This document shows, piece by piece, positions 61,692 through 64,000 of a stretch of 64,000 nt of DNA. The notes under the pieces were generated by a model that saw only the letters and a program-made list of their open reading frames with translations, ran no database searches and had not been told where the DNA came from. The stretch's first letter is position 1; each line of letters opens with the position of its first letter. Made by a program: the position numbers and the translations under genes. The DNA is from JALEVB01 sp022768265 (GTDB taxonomy: Bacteria > Bacillota_I > Bacilli_A > Erysipelotrichales > Erysipelotrichaceae): positions 1 to 64,000 of the forward strand of contig JAXFJE010000022.1 of the NCBI GenBank assembly GCA_034168985.1, written 5' to 3'.

Positions 61692-62999
61692 ATGATCTAT
61701 ATGATAGGAATTAAAGGAACCGGTATGTCGGCTCTAGCTTGTATCCTAAACGATCTAGGATATGAAGTAGCAGGTAGTGATCTCAAGAAACATTTCTTCA
61801 CAGAAGAACCTTTAATTTCGCGTCATATCAGAATCGATGAGTTTGATGAAAAAAATATTAAAGATCATATGATCGTGATCATCGGTAATGCATTTAAAGA
61901 AGATTTTTGCGAGGTAGTGGCAGCTAGAAATAATCCTACTTGTCAATGCTATCGCTATCATGAATTCTTAGGTAAGTTCATGAATGATTATCGTTCTGTT
62001 TGTGTTGCTGGCAGTCACGGTAAGACCACGACGACAGGAATGCTTTCAAGCATGATGAACGAAAGCTTTCCTAGTGGTTATCTTATAGGTGATGGGAGTG
62101 GCTATGTAACCAAAGAAACAAAGTATCTTTGTGTTGAAGCATGCGAGTACCGTCGCCATTTTTTAGCTTATCATCCTGAATACGCGATCATTACTAATGT
62201 AGAAATAGATCATGTTGATTATTTTAAATCAAAAGAAGATTATCGTTTGGCTTATGAACAATTTAGTCAAAATGTCACCAAAGCATTGGTAATTTTTGGT
62301 GATGATGAAGAAGCGCGAAAATTAAAGATTTCGCAAGAACATTATTGGTATGGTATCGATCATCGTAATGATTTTTACGCCGATAATATCGTTGAAACTA
62401 GTGAAGATATGAGCTTTGACCTTTATTTTAAAGGTAATTTCATATATCGTTTTAATCTGCCATTTGTTGGTCGTCATTTGTTATGGAATGCGCTAGGAAC
62501 GATCGCAATTGGAATCCTTGAAGAAATGGATCCAACTGTCATTGAGGCAGGTTTAAGCAAATTTACTGGGGTCAAAAGACGTTTTGTAATTGAAAAACAT
62601 GGTGATAATGTCTTTGTAGATGATTATGCTCATCATCCAACAGAAGTTAAGATCACCATTGCAGCCGCTAAAAAACGTTTTCCAGATAAGAAACTTGTCG
62701 CCATTTTCAAACCGCATCGTGTATCGCGCGTATATTATTTTGCTCAAGAATTTGCTGATGCCTTAAAAGGGGCAGATAAGGTATATTTATGTGATTTCAC
62801 CAGCATTGATGATAAAGAGGATGGCATCGATATCGATATCAGTTATTTACAGAAGCTGATTCCTGGTAGCGTGATCTTGGAAGAAAATGAAAATGGTGCT
62901 AGTCAATTAGCCTTAGAAGAACCTTGTTGTTATTTATTTATGTCTAGTAAAGATATTTATGGTTTAGCAAACATGGTAAAGCGTTATCAAAAATATTGA
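61692..62999 (+). CDS. murC: UDP-MurNAc-L-alanine ligase
   Basis: This 435-residue Mur ligase adds L-alanine to UDP-MurNAc, the first stem-peptide residue. It has GIKGTGMSALA (about residues 6-16), the ATP loop GSHGKTTTTG (about 107-116), and DDYAHHPTEV (about 308-317). Length is typical of MurC. It is coupled to the disordered protein upstream. The promoter of the next gene overlaps its stop. Confidence 0.94.
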   Translation: MIYMIGIKGTGMSALACILNDLGYEVAGSDLKKHFFTEEPLISRHIRIDEFDEKNIKDHMIVIIGNAFKEDFCEVVAARNNPTCQCYRYHEFLGKFMNDYRSVCVAGSHGKTTTTGMLSSMMNESFPSGYLIGDGSGYVTKETKYLCVEACEYRRHFLAYHPEYAIITNVEIDHVDYFKSKEDYRLAYEQFSQNVTKALVIFGDDEEARKLKISQEHYWYGIDHRNDFYADNIVETSEDMSFDLYFKGNFIYRFNLPFVGRHLLWNALGTIAIGILEEMDPTVIEAGLSKFTGVKRRFVIEKHGDNVFVDDYAHHPTEVKITIAAAKKRFPDKKLVAIFKPHRVSRVYYFAQEFADALKGADKVYLCDFTSIDDKEDGIDIDISYLQKLIPGSVILEENENGASQLALEEPCCYLFMSSKDIYGLANMVKRYQKY

Positions 63000-63024
63000 A
63001 AATATTTTCATTATGGTGTATAAT
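62996..63024 (+). promoter_or_regulatory. promoter overlapping the murC stop codon
   Basis: TTGAAA (62996-63001), a 17-base spacer and TATAAT (63019-63024) drive the next two genes. The predicted leader is about 14 bases and contains GGAAGGTGA. Confidence 0.8.
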
Positions 63025-63044
63025 CAACCTTGGAAGGTGAAACT

Positions 63045-63395
63045 ATGGATGCATTGCTTAAAGATCTTGAAATAGTATGTCAGCAATTGTTACCAATTGT
63101 AGGTACCGTTGTTTTGATCATGCTATGCTTATTAATAAATCGTTTGATTAAATTTGTTACTTCGCTAACTAAGACCGTAGATAATTTAGAATCTACGATC
63201 AAGTTGGTAGATACTTCATTAGAAAAGGTACAAACCCCGCTTGATACGGCGGTCAAGGTTAGTCATACCGTTGACAATGTACACGACTCAACTGTAGAAA
63301 ATGTCAAAAAAGCTCAAGAATATATTCATGATAATATGGATAATGTAAAAAATTATATCAATGGTAAGATTAGTAAGGAGAAGCAAGATGAGTGA
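63045..63395 (+). CDS. small membrane-anchored helical protein (DUF948-like)
   Basis: This 116-residue protein has one N-terminal transmembrane helix (about residues 12-36), then a long amphipathic helical part with repeated spacing of Val, Leu and Thr (about 40-105) and a charged tail. The plan resembles DUF948 proteins of Gram-positive bacteria. GGAAGGTGA sets the ATG at 63045. It overlaps the next gene by eight bases, so the pair likely acts together. Confidence 0.75.
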   Translation: MDALLKDLEIVCQQLLPIVGTVVLIMLCLLINRLIKFVTSLTKTVDNLESTIKLVDTSLEKVQTPLDTAVKVSHTVDNVHDSTVENVKKAQEYIHDNMDNVKNYINGKISKEKQDE

Positions 63396-64000
63396 ACAAG
63401 AAAAGAAAACAAGCGCAGTTGATGATATCGATCAAACTGTTGAAGAATTAAAGGCTAAGATTGATCAGATCAGTCAAGAAACGCCTTTAGATATTGAAAA
63501 TAAAGATATAGAGCTAGATGTAGCCAAAGAAGCTGATAAAAACTATAAAGAAAATGCTAGTAAAGTAGTAAATGCAGCAATTGATCAAATTAAAGATAAA
63601 TCGCAAAAAATCAAAGATGACGAAGAATTAAAAAAGGTTATCGATAATATCAAAAAAATTACTGAGGAAAGCATTGAAAATCTGAAAAAACAATATCATG
63701 ATTTTGTCAATGATCCAAAAGTCCAAAATTCATATCAGGAAGTTAAAGAACAAGCTTTTACCTTATATGAAAAAATGCAAGATTATGCAAGCGTTCAAAT
63801 TCAAAAATTAAAAGATAATGAAGAATTTATGCAAAAGGTCAATGAATTAAATCAAACGATCGATAAAGGGGTAAATTATGCCAATGAAAAGATCAATGAA
63901 TTTACTAGTAGACCTGAAGTGAATGAAAAGATTGAAAAAGCGAAAGATGTTGCAATCGATTTGGCAGAAAAGTCAACTGCAGCATTGAAAAATTGGTTAA
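63388..64000 (+). CDS. helical stress-type protein, cut by window end
   Basis: The frame is open from ATG 63388 for at least 204 codons to the window edge. AAGGAG precedes the ATG. The product is highly charged and almost wholly alpha-helical, with no signal peptide or membrane segment, and contains repeat-like blocks (IDQIKDKSQKIKDDEEL, LKDNEEFMQKV, FTSRPEVNEKIEKA). It resembles the soluble apolipoprotein-like partners found next to DUF948 proteins. The true length is unknown. Confidence 0.7.
   Translation, partial: MSEQEKKTSAVDDIDQTVEELKAKIDQISQETPLDIENKDIELDVAKEADKNYKENASKVVNAAIDQIKDKSQKIKDDEELKKVIDNIKKITEESIENLKKQYHDFVNDPKVQNSYQEVKEQAFTLYEKMQDYASVQIQKLKDNEEFMQKVNELNQTIDKGVNYANEKINEFTSRPEVNEKIEKAKDVAIDLAEKSTAALKNWL

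Noticed and set aside
1..64000. Very frequent GATC and ATCGAT words across the window
   Set aside because: They follow from common Ile-Asp, Lys-Ile and Asp-Gln codon pairs in coding DNA and show no clustering or spacing that suggests a site array.
1..64000. CRISPR arrays, tRNA and rRNA genes, prophage or defence genes
   Set aside because: No regularly spaced repeats, cloverleaf sequences, rRNA segments or phage/defence protein signatures were seen.

Overview
The window is about 64 kb of AT-rich, gene-dense chromosome from a low-GC Gram-positive bacterium. Evidence for this: a Met T-box leader, strong Shine-Dalgarno sites, PASTA kinase PrkC with phosphatase PrpC, LepA-HemW pairing, and a Firmicutes-type recO-glyS-dnaG-rpoD-trmK block. 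A superoxide reductase points to an anaerobe. The divergent FtsA, the MurE with a DDPR motif and the two-glycosyltransferase glycolipid locus make an Erysipelotrichia-like gut anaerobe my best guess, but this is inference. I found no sporulation gene; for example none lies between thiN and rpmB, where Bacillus carries spoVM. I found no tRNA, rRNA, CRISPR array or intact mobile element.

Layout. 0.3-5.8 kb: a small unknown protein and a glycolipid locus (GT4 glycosyltransferase, flippase-like membrane protein, then a GT4 glycosyltransferase fused to a RecX-like domain), followed by yhaM. 5.9-7.5 kb: cysK-cysE. 7.6-16.6 kb: priA-rsmB-rlmN-prpC-prkC-rsgA-rpe-thiN, with rpmB convergent. 17-19.4 kb: ftsA-ftsZ, in which FtsA has lost its recognisable ATP-binding loops. 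19.4-23.1 kb: a PHP phosphoesterase and the T-box-controlled metNIQ importer. 23.3-28.7 kb: a CNNM/CorC protein with a structured leader, then rsmE, mtaB, murE and deoC. 28.8-31.8 kb: rpsU followed by an accessory pocket (lipoprotein, nuclease-like protein, membrane-anchored GH25 muramidase, inactive phosphatase-like protein). 31.9-44.2 kb: phoH, an ABC-F ATPase, a Na/Pi transporter, then ybeY-dgkA-cdd-era-recO-glyS-dnaG-rpoD-trmK. 44.2-49.5 kb: a 54-residue membrane protein, rpsT, fmt, lepA, hemW and a beta-hydroxyacid dehydrogenase. 49.6-58.7 kb: rpsO with a likely S15-binding leader, then pnp; about 6.5 kb (TetR regulator, ABC exporter with a very long coiled coil, superoxide reductase, decayed ISL3 transposase) separates these normally adjacent genes. 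58.7-64 kb: GNAT acetyltransferase, trmB, lipoprotein, a disordered protein with a SepF-like N-terminus, murC, and two helical envelope-type proteins, the last running off the window.

Most genes lie on the + strand in tight, often overlapping operons bounded by clear intrinsic terminators. Functionally the window holds translation and RNA-modification genes, replication and transcription core genes (priA, dnaG, rpoD), cell division and peptidoglycan synthesis (ftsAZ, murE, murC), and envelope lipid synthesis. No coherent new defence or mobile system is visible. The best leads are the glycosyltransferase-RecX fusion, the degenerate FtsA, the pseudophosphatase and the disordered protein before murC.
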